NCBI GenBank assembly: GCA_018056685.1
Contig: JAGPFC010000011.1
Location: 33,282 to 97,281, forward strand
From: Smithella sp.
GTDB lineage: Bacteria > Desulfobacterota > Syntrophia > Syntrophales > Smithellaceae
DNA length: 64,000 nt
Direction: 5' to 3'
Of the stretch, positions 46,658 through 56,148 are shown piece after piece; position 1 is the stretch's first letter, and each line of letters opens with the position of its first letter. Made by a program: the position numbers and the translations under genes. The notes beneath the pieces were generated by a model that made no database searches, was not told the origin of the DNA, and saw nothing but the letters and a program-made list of their open reading frames with translations.

Positions 46658-47932
46658 ATGATATTAGATTATATAACAATACCCCAAATTATAGTTCTTT
46701 TGGCAATTTACTCTTTTCTGGGGTGGATTATCGAAGTTGCCTACCGTTCCTTTACGCAGCGTCAACTCATTAATGCCGGCTTCTTATACGGTCCATTCAT
46801 ACCAATTTACGGATTCGGGGCTCTATTTATTATTTTTCTGGATTTTATTATCCGGGAATGGCCGCTTCCCGTAAAACTTGTCGCCTATGGTATCATTTTG
46901 ACCGCCATTGAATATTTGACCGGTTTTTTGTTTGAGAAAATATTTCAATTGAAATTGTGGGATTATTCAAACAATAAATTCAATCTTCACGGCAGAGTAT
47001 GTCTCCTTTTTTCAACATTTTGGGCCGTTATGGCGGTGGTGTTCGTCAATTTTCTTCATCCACTGATTTTACGATATATACAATCGTTTCAGGAATCTTT
47101 CCTTAATACTTTAGGTGTTATGCTCTGCGTTTACGGTGTAACGGATTTGGTTTTCTCCATTGTTTCCATCAATGCTTTCCGCAGAAGAATTGCCTATCTT
47201 TATGCCGAATATTTCAATTTGAGTAATGCGGAAATTGAAAAAATATTTAATTCTTTAAGACGACTGCGTACCGCTTTTCCTCATTTAAGCCGGTACATTG
47301 ACAGTAATATTGATCGGGAAATTAAAGGAAAAATCAATGTGTTTTTAAAATCCATTATGAGTAAAATCAGGCAGAATATCGAGGGACGCAAACCTTTTGA
47401 AGATGAATTTTATGACATTATCAAGGATATTTACGAACATGAGGAGTTTTTAAAACTTAAAAATCATTATCATCACAATTCCACGATTTACGAGCATGTT
47501 ATGGATGTTGCTTACTTTTCCTACCGGGCAAGTAAATTTCTGAAGCTCGATTATAAATCGACCGCCCGCGGCGCTTTACTTCATGATTTCTTTCTATACG
47601 ACTGGCGTAATCATGATATTCCGGACTTGCCGGAAGATAAATTTCACGGCATTGAACATCCGAAAATCGCTCTGAAAAACGCGATCCGGCATTTTACGTT
47701 AAATGAGATCGAAAAGGATATCGTGATCAAGCATATGTGGCCGCTCACGCTGGTTCCGCCCAGATTCAAGGAGTCATTCGTCGTTTCTTTCTCGGATAAA
47801 TATCTCGCTTCCAAGGAATACGCGACGAAATTAAAACCGGAAAAGGTTATCCACCGTGTTAAAAAGAAACGACAGATGCGTCAGCAACATAAAGCTCACA
47901 AGAAAAAACATAAACATATGCGTGAGCAATAA
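46658..47932 (+). CDS. Membrane domain (PF06541-type) fused to HD domain
   Basis: A 424-residue fusion. The first about 170 residues form five hydrophobic segments with FLGWIIEVAYRSF and NAGFLYGPFIPIYGFG, the signature of the putative ABC-transporter type IV family. The C-terminal part is an HD-type phosphohydrolase domain: NSTIYEHVMDVAYFSY and LLHDFFLYDWRNHD (about 275-320). A Lys/His-rich tail (KKKHKHMREQ) ends the protein. A membrane-bound nucleotide or second-messenger hydrolase is inferred. It is convergent with the next gene. Confidence 0.75.
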   Translation: MILDYITIPQIIVLLAIYSFLGWIIEVAYRSFTQRQLINAGFLYGPFIPIYGFGALFIIFLDFIIREWPLPVKLVAYGIILTAIEYLTGFLFEKIFQLKLWDYSNNKFNLHGRVCLLFSTFWAVMAVVFVNFLHPLILRYIQSFQESFLNTLGVMLCVYGVTDLVFSIVSINAFRRRIAYLYAEYFNLSNAEIEKIFNSLRRLRTAFPHLSRYIDSNIDREIKGKINVFLKSIMSKIRQNIEGRKPFEDEFYDIIKDIYEHEEFLKLKNHYHHNSTIYEHVMDVAYFSYRASKFLKLDYKSTARGALLHDFFLYDWRNHDIPDLPEDKFHGIEHPKIALKNAIRHFTLNEIEKDIVIKHMWPLTLVPPRFKESFVVSFSDKYLASKEYATKLKPEKVIHRVKKKRQMRQQHKAHKKKHKHMREQ

Positions 47933-47969
47933 TGCCTTCCTTTTTTCAACAACTGTTCGTCTGATTGTT

Positions 47970-49601
47970 TCATTGTAGTGCCGATGAAAACGAGTTTTTC
48001 GGAATTTTAAATAAATAAAGCTCGCCGGCCTCCGAAAAATAACTTTTCTGCTTTATTATCTTATTCCAGTCTTCTCTTTTCAGTGAATCTCGGGTCAGGA
48101 GAATATTGATCACCGCTTTGTCCGGCAAATTATTATATAGAATTTCCTGTGGAGATGAAACCTTGTAAACTCTTTTTTTGGATATGGCCAGGTCCTGGGG
48201 GGGATTCCAGTTAATTTCGTAATCCGGAGAATAGATGACGTCATAATAATTTGTGTTCGCTTTTATAAACCTCGCTATAGAATGATCGGCAGTATTCTTT
48301 CTCGCACCATAGAAGTTCCGGTCATAGATTTGCAAAACAAGGATTAAAACAATCACAAGACCGATGATCAGGTTGCATAGAAACTTCCAATATTTCTTTT
48401 TTCTGTCGGTGCCGGAGCTCATATAATTAAGATACAGCCAGCACGTTAAGGTAAAAATGATGAAAACAAAAACAAGATTATACTTTAACATGGAAAATTC
48501 GTGAACAATGGAATGTTCCCGGAGCAGGATGGTGTGCAAAACCGCTGAAAAAACAATGAGGCTGAGTCCTCTAACCACGAAAATCTTTTTCTCGTTGTCA
48601 TTTTTCCTGATCCAGGGAAAAATCAGACAGAAAACGACAACACCGATCAGCAGTGGGATGAAAAGCACTGTAAAACCGTTACCGAAATGACGCATTAATA
48701 TGTCAAGGCCGCCCCATTCATCACCAGGTCCGCTGCGGACAGAAAAAGTCAGTTCCAGCAACTTGAATCCGTTCGGGACGCTCAACAACTGAATCAGAAA
48801 CAAAGAAGATGCCGTAAAGATGCTCACCATCAGCGTCCCGTTGTTATGAAATAATTTGAAAATAAAAGATTTTTTCGAATGTTTGGAAAAATTACGCAGG
48901 ATTCGGAAAAAAACAGCAACAAAAGCGATACAGAAAAAATAATAATCCGTCAGGATTCCCGTAAACATTACCATACCAGAAGAAATCTGCAGGAGAACTT
49001 TATATTTTTTTAATTCTTTTGCATATAGGGCCATTTCTATCAGGAAGAATAGAATCGATAAAAATATGACCGCCTGATCCGCAAAGTAGACATTATTCAT
49101 GTAGTAAATGTTGTAGGGAAGATAAGCCCATAATGCAGCAAAAAGGACGGGTAGAAAGATTTTTAGAAATCCGGATGTGACTTCAATCGTATTTAAGCAG
49201 ATGTAAAAAAGAAGACTCAGTACAAATACCGATAGAAAATATTCTAATTGGACAAAATGTTTAATCAATTCAATGGAGATTTCGCTTTTACCTGACACTT
49301 TTGCTGTCAGATATAATGGTATTAACGCTCCCGGTGGATAGGAAAGGTACATATTGCGGTTTGAATTGTTTTCAAACTCCACCGAAGCGTAATCAGGATA
49401 CATGATAAATTGATCACTGAATATTCCGTCAATCAACCAATTATTGACCACATTGAGAGAAAAAGCCGTCAGCTCTTCATGATAATTATCGGCATTTTGT
49501 AAATTAATTGGCAGGGTATATTTGACAGGAATAATTACGAAGATAATAATACAGACAAGTATTGCCAGAAGATTTCTTATATGATCTTTATTTTTCATCA
49601 A
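47970..49601 (-). CDS. Polytopic membrane glycosyltransferase-like protein
   Basis: A 543-residue protein with 11-13 hydrophobic segments and a large loop after the first. The layout is that of the GT39/ArnT or PMT-like enzymes that use polyprenyl-linked sugars: short N-terminal helix, an Asp/Glu-rich loop near residue 37-50 (NADNYHEELTAF), and a C-terminal soluble domain of about 100 residues. Identity is uncertain. It lies 12 bases after the FAD protein gene, so the two are probably coupled. Confidence 0.6.
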   Translation of the reverse strand: MMKNKDHIRNLLAILVCIIIFVIIPVKYTLPINLQNADNYHEELTAFSLNVVNNWLIDGIFSDQFIMYPDYASVEFENNSNRNMYLSYPPGALIPLYLTAKVSGKSEISIELIKHFVQLEYFLSVFVLSLLFYICLNTIEVTSGFLKIFLPVLFAALWAYLPYNIYYMNNVYFADQAVIFLSILFFLIEMALYAKELKKYKVLLQISSGMVMFTGILTDYYFFCIAFVAVFFRILRNFSKHSKKSFIFKLFHNNGTLMVSIFTASSLFLIQLLSVPNGFKLLELTFSVRSGPGDEWGGLDILMRHFGNGFTVLFIPLLIGVVVFCLIFPWIRKNDNEKKIFVVRGLSLIVFSAVLHTILLREHSIVHEFSMLKYNLVFVFIIFTLTCWLYLNYMSSGTDRKKKYWKFLCNLIIGLVIVLILVLQIYDRNFYGARKNTADHSIARFIKANTNYYDVIYSPDYEINWNPPQDLAISKKRVYKVSSPQEILYNNLPDKAVINILLTRDSLKREDWNKIIKQKSYFSEAGELYLFKIPKNSFSSALQ

Positions 49602-49612
49602 GAATACCGGCG

Positions 49613-51172
49613 TTAATTATTTTCCGTTTCGAGATATTCTTCATCCATGTTAATATTCCAAATCATATCTTTTGATTTTTCGCCCGTAATGACATTGTTC
49701 ACGGCAGCCATTGCTGTGAGCATGGCGTGATCCTGATTATAATATTTGTGCATGCCATTTCTGCCGATTAAGAATAAATTATCGAATGCATCTGTATAAT
49801 TTCTGATGATACTGAAACGGGAATAAGTACCGAAATAACCGGGATATGTTTTCGGTGTTCTGATGATTTTACCGTCGATAATGTTTTTTTTATCAACGAA
49901 GGCAATTTGATGCAGTTCATCCACGGCAAATTGAATGAAGTCCTCATCCCGCATGGTCCACAATTCGTCGCCTTCTTTACAGCAGTATTCCACACCGATC
50001 CATACCTTCTCGCGATCAGCGACCAGATAAGGTGACCAGTTATTGAATATTTGCACCCTTGTTAACTTTACATCGCGCTCCTGAATGTAAATCCAATTAT
50101 CCGGCACTATGTTATTCCGAGGGGGACTTGTTTTTTTTTTGATTTTTAACTCATTTAAAAGCAAGCCCACGGTAATGGAGTCGCGGTACGGCAAACCATC
50201 ACTAACCTTTTTTACCTCAGATGGGACGATACCACCCATAGCCGAGATCAAATCTTTTATCGGCATCGTGGAAAAAAAATAATCACCCGTTAATACCGCT
50301 TTTGTGTCTGACGAGAGATTGTGGTAAGTTAAGGCACTAATCCGGTTACCTGAAATATTGAATTCCCTGACTTCCGCATTTTTGATAATGACCCCACCTT
50401 TTTCCAAGATCATTTGGGCAACTGTTTCCCACATCTGGCCCGGTCCCAGTTTAGGGTATAAAAACTGCTTAATCAGGCTGGTATCCGTATTTTTCTGCTC
50501 GATGGATTTATCTTTTATAAAAATGGTTTTGACGGCATGAACCAAGGTCCTGAAAATCGACAATTCCTTAATTCTTTGAGCCCCCCAATCGGCAGCAATT
50601 TCATGACAGGGTACACCCCAGACTTTCTGGGTGTAATCTTTGAAAAAAGTTTCATAAAGTTCCCGACCAAATCTGCTGATGAAAAAATCTTCCAGAGAGT
50701 TAATATTTTTTACAGGAAATATCTTAATGACAAGATATGACCAGCCAATTTTCAGGATGCGGATCATTCCCAGATTCAATATGGTTTTTCCATTAAGCTT
50801 GATAGGATAATCAAAAAACTTTCCCAGATAAAAAATACGGGACAGTCTTTTTCTGACCAGCATTACCCTGTCTGTCTTTTCAGGATCGGGACCTCCTGCT
50901 GAAAAAGCCGTTTTTCTCTTTTCATGTTCCGAATCCCTGCCTTGGATCGGTAACATTTGCTTCCACCACTTCATGACCGTGTCTGATTTTGAGAAGAAAC
51001 GATGTCCGCCTATATCCATGCGGTTTCCATGATACACGACCGTTTTCGAAATCCCACCGATGTCATTTGTTTTTTCAATGATAATAGGCTTGATATCCGT
51101 CTTGGTGACCAGTTCATATGCTGCAGTTAGCCCTGCAGGTCCGGCACCGATAATGATTGCGCATTTTTTCAT
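49613..51172 (-). CDS. FAD-dependent oxidoreductase (amine-oxidase/Glf-like)
   Basis: A 519-residue flavoprotein. The dinucleotide-binding motif is [15 protein letters not shown] (about 7-21), followed by [10 protein letters not shown] (FAD ribose) and [10 protein letters not shown]. The middle has [10 protein letters not shown] and the C-terminus [17 protein letters not shown]. Similar proteins lie in sugar or polysaccharide clusters and resemble UDP-galactopyranose mutase or protoporphyrinogen oxidase. The substrate is not known; the neighbours are glycosyltransferases. Confidence 0.8.
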   Translation of the reverse strand: MKKCAIIIGAGPAGLTAAYELVTKTDIKPIIIEKTNDIGGISKTVVYHGNRMDIGGHRFFSKSDTVMKWWKQMLPIQGRDSEHEKRKTAFSAGGPDPEKTDRVMLVRKRLSRIFYLGKFFDYPIKLNGKTILNLGMIRILKIGWSYLVIKIFPVKNINSLEDFFISRFGRELYETFFKDYTQKVWGVPCHEIAADWGAQRIKELSIFRTLVHAVKTIFIKDKSIEQKNTDTSLIKQFLYPKLGPGQMWETVAQMILEKGGVIIKNAEVREFNISGNRISALTYHNLSSDTKAVLTGDYFFSTMPIKDLISAMGGIVPSEVKKVSDGLPYRDSITVGLLLNELKIKKKTSPPRNNIVPDNWIYIQERDVKLTRVQIFNNWSPYLVADREKVWIGVEYCCKEGDELWTMRDEDFIQFAVDELHQIAFVDKKNIIDGKIIRTPKTYPGYFGTYSRFSIIRNYTDAFDNLFLIGRNGMHKYYNQDHAMLTAMAAVNNVITGEKSKDMIWNINMDEEYLETENN

Positions 51173-51438
51173 TGTTACGTTTATTTAAAAAAAGTAATAT
51201 TTAATGTGTAAAATGTATAATGTTTTTAATAATTTATTATTAATAATACGTTGAGCATAAAACAACGCAGACTTATTTGTCAATGGAAAGCTTATCAGAG
51301 ACGTGGATTTGACTGTAATCCATCCTTGGGAAAATATCGGAAAATGATTGTTTTGTTTTTTATAATTTCCTGTGGTAGGTAAAGGCTGCTCCTTATAGAA
51401 TGCCTTTATAATTTTAAGTATCAATTTCCCTGACGAGA

Positions 51439-52464
51439 GTGTTTATTTTGATTGACGTTAGTGTTGTGGTGCCGGTTTATAATTCTTCTCCGGTGATAGA
51501 AAGATGCATTTATGCCATAAAAAATCAGCAGGGCATTGACTCTGCAAAACTGGAAATTATCGTGGTCGATGACGCATCAACAGATTCGAGCGCGACAAAA
51601 TCCTCCGCTTTGTGTGACCGGCTTATCCGATGTCCGAAAAATTCCGGAGCGGCAGCAGCCAGGAATATCGGCGCAAGGAATGCTCAGGGGAGTATAATTA
51701 TTTTTGTAGACAGTGATGTTATTCTGGAGCCTGATGCCATCTCAAAATTCTTGGCTTGTTTTGAAAAAAACAGGGAAATTTCTGCAGCGGTCGGACGTTA
51801 CTCTGAAAAGCCGGCAAATCATGGATGGATCAATATCTATCACAATGCGTTCACCGGTTACCACCATGACCTTGCTCCAAAAGAAATTGACTGGTTCTGG
51901 GGTGCATTAAGCGCCATAAAAAAAGAGGCTTTTATTCATACAGGAGGATTCGACGAGCGTTTTCAGGGAGCCAGCGGCGAAGATCTCGCTTTTGGCAAAG
52001 CTTTATTTAAAAAAGGATATCGCATTGCGTACGTTCCGGCAGCCCGAGGGGGGCACGCTCATGATTTTAACATATTCAGTATGTTAGAAAACGACTATCT
52101 CAAGGCAGTCATCGGCATGAAGATGAAGCTTTCACAACTGCTGCCAAGGCAAGCACCCGGTTTTGTCAATCTCAGAAGTGTTATGACCTCAGTTCTGCTT
52201 TTGTTGATTCCCGGCCTGCTTCTTTTCAATGCGGTAAGAACTATTCCTTTCTTCGCGGCAATAATTTTCCTGATATTCTTAACCTTAATGATTATCAACA
52301 GGGCCTACTATGCGTATTTGAGTAAAATATTTGATTTCAAGTTTAAATTCATCGTTCCCTTTATTCACTGGATACAAATGTATGCTATGATCGCAGGTGC
52401 CATCATGGGAGTGGTGGGATATATTTCGGGAAGGACAGCTTTTGGTCGTCCGAAATGGATTTAA
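51439..52464 (+). CDS. Glycosyltransferase family 2
   Basis: A 341-residue enzyme. The GT-A fold motifs are visible: VSVVVPVYNSS, IVVDDASTDSS, NIGARNAQGSIIIFVDSDV with the DxD-like metal site, and GGFDERFQGASGEDLAFG. Two C-terminal hydrophobic segments anchor it to the membrane. A GTG start at 51439 is used; a TTG a few codons on is also possible. It starts a run with the radical SAM gene 15 bases downstream. Confidence 0.88.
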   Translation: MFILIDVSVVVPVYNSSPVIERCIYAIKNQQGIDSAKLEIIVVDDASTDSSATKSSALCDRLIRCPKNSGAAAARNIGARNAQGSIIIFVDSDVILEPDAISKFLACFEKNREISAAVGRYSEKPANHGWINIYHNAFTGYHHDLAPKEIDWFWGALSAIKKEAFIHTGGFDERFQGASGEDLAFGKALFKKGYRIAYVPAARGGHAHDFNIFSMLENDYLKAVIGMKMKLSQLLPRQAPGFVNLRSVMTSVLLLLIPGLLLFNAVRTIPFFAAIIFLIFLTLMIINRAYYAYLSKIFDFKFKFIVPFIHWIQMYAMIAGAIMGVVGYISGRTAFGRPKWI

Positions 52465-52479
52465 TATGTATCCAACAGA

Positions 52480-53619
52480 TTGGAAGTCCAATTTCATAGA
52501 GCAACCCGTATAGAGGAATCAGAATTGTCTATTTCAACCTTGACGGATGCGATTAAAATTTTTTCAGGACGAAGGCTTCATCATCCCATATATTTGATAT
52601 ATTTTATCACCTCGCAGTGTATGGGGCACTGCAGGCACTGTTTTTATTGGGACCATATCAATCAAGCGGAATCTCTTCTGAGCATTGAAGAAATCGATAA
52701 AATAGCCGCATCGATGGGGCGAATTTACCAGTTAATTTTGACAGGGGGCGAACCATTCTTCAGGGAGGATGTTGCGGACCTTGCGGAGAGATTTTACATT
52801 TACAATAATCTTTACCATTTGAGTGTCGCGACGTCCGGATATCACCCTGAACGTGTTGAAAAAGCGGTTAAAATATTACTGAAAAAATGTCCCGGGTTAA
52901 AAATCACCATTGGTTTGCCTGTTGAGGGTACGGAAACGTTGAATGATGAGATCCGAGGAATACAGGGTTTTTATAAAAGAACCGTTGAGACCTTATCACG
53001 GCTCAAGAAGATCCAGCAACATGCGCCACAATTGAATATTTTGATTGATCTTACCATTTCTTCTTTTAACAGTGACCGGTTGTTGGAAATATATGATCAC
53101 TTGTTGAATGATTTGAAACCTGACCTGATCAACGCCATACTGACCCGCGGCAATTCCCGCGATCCGGATGCAAAAAAAATAGATACAAACGAGGTCGCCA
53201 AACTCTTTGCGCTTATGGAAGAGGATATCCGAAAAGGTCGGATCAAGGGATATGGCTTTTTATCGAAATGGCTTCATGCCAAAGATATTGTTTTGCGGCA
53301 AACAGCACTGGATATTTTTCAAAATCATACGTATCACCTTCCCTGTCAGGCCGGACGAACGGCGGGCGTTTTGATGCCTGAAGGAGATGTCTATGCCTGT
53401 GAACTCCGGGAAAAGCCCATCGGCAATCTCCGTGCATTCGACTACAATTTCCCTGCGCTCTGGAAATCCGAAAACGCCACCGCCATCAGGAGAGAAATTC
53501 TGGACACCCGATGCTCCTGCCACCATCAATGTTTTTTGTCCAATACCCTGTTCTGGAACCTGAAGGCTTGGCCGGATATCGTCAGAGAGTGGATGAAGAT
53601 TCGCGGGCGGAACAGATAA
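52480..53619 (+). CDS. Radical SAM protein with SPASM-like C-terminus
   Basis: A 379-residue protein. The [4Fe-4S] motif is CMGHCRHC (C-x3-C-x2-C). The SAM motif LTGGEPFFRED is in place. The C-terminal part has Cys residues in LPCQAGRTAG, YACELREKPIGNLRAF and DTRCSCHHQC, as in SPASM or Twitch auxiliary cluster domains. It starts with a TTG at 52480. The target may be a sugar or a peptide. It follows the GT2 gene and precedes a convergent methyltransferase. Confidence 0.82.
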   Translation: MEVQFHRATRIEESELSISTLTDAIKIFSGRRLHHPIYLIYFITSQCMGHCRHCFYWDHINQAESLLSIEEIDKIAASMGRIYQLILTGGEPFFREDVADLAERFYIYNNLYHLSVATSGYHPERVEKAVKILLKKCPGLKITIGLPVEGTETLNDEIRGIQGFYKRTVETLSRLKKIQQHAPQLNILIDLTISSFNSDRLLEIYDHLLNDLKPDLINAILTRGNSRDPDAKKIDTNEVAKLFALMEEDIRKGRIKGYGFLSKWLHAKDIVLRQTALDIFQNHTYHLPCQAGRTAGVLMPEGDVYACELREKPIGNLRAFDYNFPALWKSENATAIRREILDTRCSCHHQCFLSNTLFWNLKAWPDIVREWMKIRGRNR

Positions 53620-53643
53620 GAGGAAAATAAATTTCAGAAGAAA

Positions 53644-54294
53644 CTAGTAAGGTTTTTCTTTTCCATATCGCACCATCTCATAACGCATCACTCGATGGAT
53701 GCAAAACGGTCCGGGCACATCCGGAATATTCTTGACGCGGCTTGGTCGAATTTTAAATTCACGCTTTAGAAAAAAACCAGTCACCAGGCGATAATGATCC
53801 GGATTGATGATCGGTGGTTTCCACAGAATCATGCGGGCAATAATATTATTGACTTCCTGCGGCAGGCAGAGCACAATAAATCCGTCCGGTTTGCATATCC
53901 TGATCATTTCATGAATCGCGTTGGCCGGCGTGCGCATATGCTCCAGAACGTCCGCACAAATTATTCCATCGAAATAGTTACTTTTCAGTTTTGAATGATT
54001 GAGGTCATCCTGCTTCAGAATAGCGTGAGGAGCCTTTTGGGCGGCACGTTCCAGACGCTTCAACGAAATATCAATTCCCCACAATTCTCCGCAACGGATC
54101 TCTCTCAGCATGTAACCGTCGCCGGTTCCGGCGTCGAGAATTCGTTTCCCGGCCATGTCTCCGGCCAGCTCAAGACAATGTTCGATTCTTTTATAGTTCA
54201 GCCAGTGAACGGACTTGACCGCTGATTCATAATAGAGACTGTGCGGAAGAATTTCCGCCATTTCCTCTTTGATGTCGTGCTCATTCACTGTCAT
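53644..54294 (-). CDS. Class I SAM-dependent methyltransferase
   Basis: A 216-residue enzyme. Motif I is ILDAGTGDGYMLREI (about 52-66), followed by DGIICADVLEHMRTPANAIHEMIRICKPDG with the DVLEH segment typical of UbiE-like methyltransferases. The C-terminal half may define the acceptor. It is convergent with the radical SAM gene and probably belongs to the same functional group. Confidence 0.85.
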   Translation of the reverse strand: MTVNEHDIKEEMAEILPHSLYYESAVKSVHWLNYKRIEHCLELAGDMAGKRILDAGTGDGYMLREIRCGELWGIDISLKRLERAAQKAPHAILKQDDLNHSKLKSNYFDGIICADVLEHMRTPANAIHEMIRICKPDGFIVLCLPQEVNNIIARMILWKPPIINPDHYRLVTGFFLKREFKIRPSRVKNIPDVPGPFCIHRVMRYEMVRYGKEKPY

Positions 54295-54455
54295 GAATGA
54301 TCTTCCTTTGTGTCGGAGCTTTCAGTTTAAATTATGTTTAACGCTTTTGCCCAAACTATAAGAAGCCTGATTTTTTGTGTCAAGAAAAAAGCGGGTCCGG
54401 AAAAAAATCACAAAATGTAATTGCAATGAATAATATCCTGCGCTAAAGAAAAACA

Positions 54456-56090
54456 ATGCGAAAAATGAATCTGATATTTTTTTTGTTCCTGACGGTTTTA
54501 GCCCTGACCGCCTGCGGCAGCAAGCAGGAAAAGGAAAAAGCGAGACAGCCGGAGGCCAAACCGCCTGCCTATGGAGACATTCTTGTCCGCGGTGACATCG
54601 GTGACGCCAGTAATCTGATCCCTTTACTGGCTTCCGATTCGGCTTCCCATAATATTGCCGGTATGGTTTACAACGGCCTCGTGAAATATGACAAGGATAT
54701 GAACATTGTCGGCGACCTGGCCGAATCCTGGGACATTACACCAGACGGCCTGGTCATCACGTTTCACCTGCGCAAAGGGGTGAAGTGGCACGACGGCCAT
54801 CCCTTCACATCCGCTGACGTGCTTTACACCTATCAGGTCACGGTTGATCCCAAAACGCCGACGGCGTACGCCGGTGATTTTTTAAAAGTTAAGAAGGCAG
54901 AAGCGATTGATGATTACACTTTCCGTGTCACTTACGATAGACCCTTCGCGCCGGCTTTAATCAGCTGGAGCAGCGCCATTCTGCCACGGCATCTGCTGGA
55001 CGGAAAAGACATCACCAAAAGCTCCCTCTCACGGCATCCAATCGGCACCGGTCCATACAAATTCAAGGAATGGATAACGGGCCAAAAGATCGTCCTTGTT
55101 TCCAATCCCGATTATTTTGAAGGACAACCGTACATAGACGGCCGGATCACAAGAATTATTCCCGATTCCGCGACGATGTTTCTGGAACTGCGCGCGCAGA
55201 ATATAGGTATGATGGGCCTGACGCCGCTGCAATACACGCGACAGACGGAGAATAATTTGTTTAAAAGCCATTTCAATAAGTACCAATACCTCAGCTTCGC
55301 CTACACCTATCTGGGGTATAATTTGAAAAATCCTCTTTTTGCCGACAAGAGAGTCAGACAGGCGATTTCCTATGCCATTAATAAGGATGAGATTATTAAC
55401 GGGGTTTTGCTTAAACTGGGCAAACAGGCGCATGGGCCCTATAAACCCGGAACATGGGCTTATAATGACAAGGTCAAAATTTATAATTACGATCCGCAAA
55501 AAGCACGTGAATTACTCCGTGAAGCCGGATGGACCAAAGTCAATCAGGAAGGCATCCTGGAAAAAAACGGCAAACCGTTTGTGTTTGAAATCGTCACCAA
55601 TCAGGGGAACGAGACACGCCAGAAATGCGCGGAAATTATCCAGCGGCAGTTGAAGGAAGTCGGCATCGACGTGAAAATCCGCATTCTGGAATGGTCGTCA
55701 TTTGTAACGGACTTTATTAACAAAAGACGTTTTGATGCTGTGATTATGGGTTGGACCATTCCGCTGGATCCGGACGCTTATGATGTCTGGCATTCCAGCA
55801 AAACAGCGCCGGAAGAACTGAATTTCGTCTCCTACAACAATCCGGAAGTGGATGAAATGCTGGAAAAGGGGCGCAGCACTTTCGACCAGAAGGAAAGAAA
55901 AAAATATTACGATCGTTTCCAGGAAATTCTTGCCGAAGACCAGCCCTACACTTTTCTGTATGTTCCCGACGCGCTGGTGATCATCAACAAGCGTTTTCGC
56001 GGCATAGAGCCGGCCCCCTTGGGTCTTGAACACAACTTCATCAAATGGTATGTTCCCAAAGACGAACAGAAATATACCATGACCCGTTAA
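54456..56090 (+). CDS. Peptide ABC transporter substrate-binding lipoprotein
   Basis: A 544-residue family 5 solute-binding protein. The lipobox is LTAC, Cys20. The family motifs are GDLAESWDITPDGLVITFHLRKGVKWHDG (about 85-115) and the later PIGTGPYKFKEW, RQAISYAINKDEI and VEVGIDVKI-like segments. It binds oligopeptides or nickel. No permease or ATPase gene adjoins it, so it may work with a distant transporter or as a stand-alone receptor. A hairpin terminator follows. Confidence 0.9.
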   Translation: MRKMNLIFFLFLTVLALTACGSKQEKEKARQPEAKPPAYGDILVRGDIGDASNLIPLLASDSASHNIAGMVYNGLVKYDKDMNIVGDLAESWDITPDGLVITFHLRKGVKWHDGHPFTSADVLYTYQVTVDPKTPTAYAGDFLKVKKAEAIDDYTFRVTYDRPFAPALISWSSAILPRHLLDGKDITKSSLSRHPIGTGPYKFKEWITGQKIVLVSNPDYFEGQPYIDGRITRIIPDSATMFLELRAQNIGMMGLTPLQYTRQTENNLFKSHFNKYQYLSFAYTYLGYNLKNPLFADKRVRQAISYAINKDEIINGVLLKLGKQAHGPYKPGTWAYNDKVKIYNYDPQKARELLREAGWTKVNQEGILEKNGKPFVFEIVTNQGNETRQKCAEIIQRQLKEVGIDVKIRILEWSSFVTDFINKRRFDAVIMGWTIPLDPDAYDVWHSSKTAPEELNFVSYNNPEVDEMLEKGRSTFDQKERKKYYDRFQEILAEDQPYTFLYVPDALVIINKRFRGIEPAPLGLEHNFIKWYVPKDEQKYTMTR

Positions 56091-56116
56091 GCGTTTGCGC
56101 AGCAAACGCCTGTTTT
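56091..56116 (+). terminator. Rho-independent terminator after the binding-protein gene
   Basis: GCGTTTGC (56091-56098) pairs with GCAAACGC (56102-56109) around GCA, followed by CTGTTTT. It begins immediately after the stop codon. Confidence 0.8.
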
Positions 56117-56148
56117 CCATATCAGAAGAATGATGGGAGCTTAGACCG

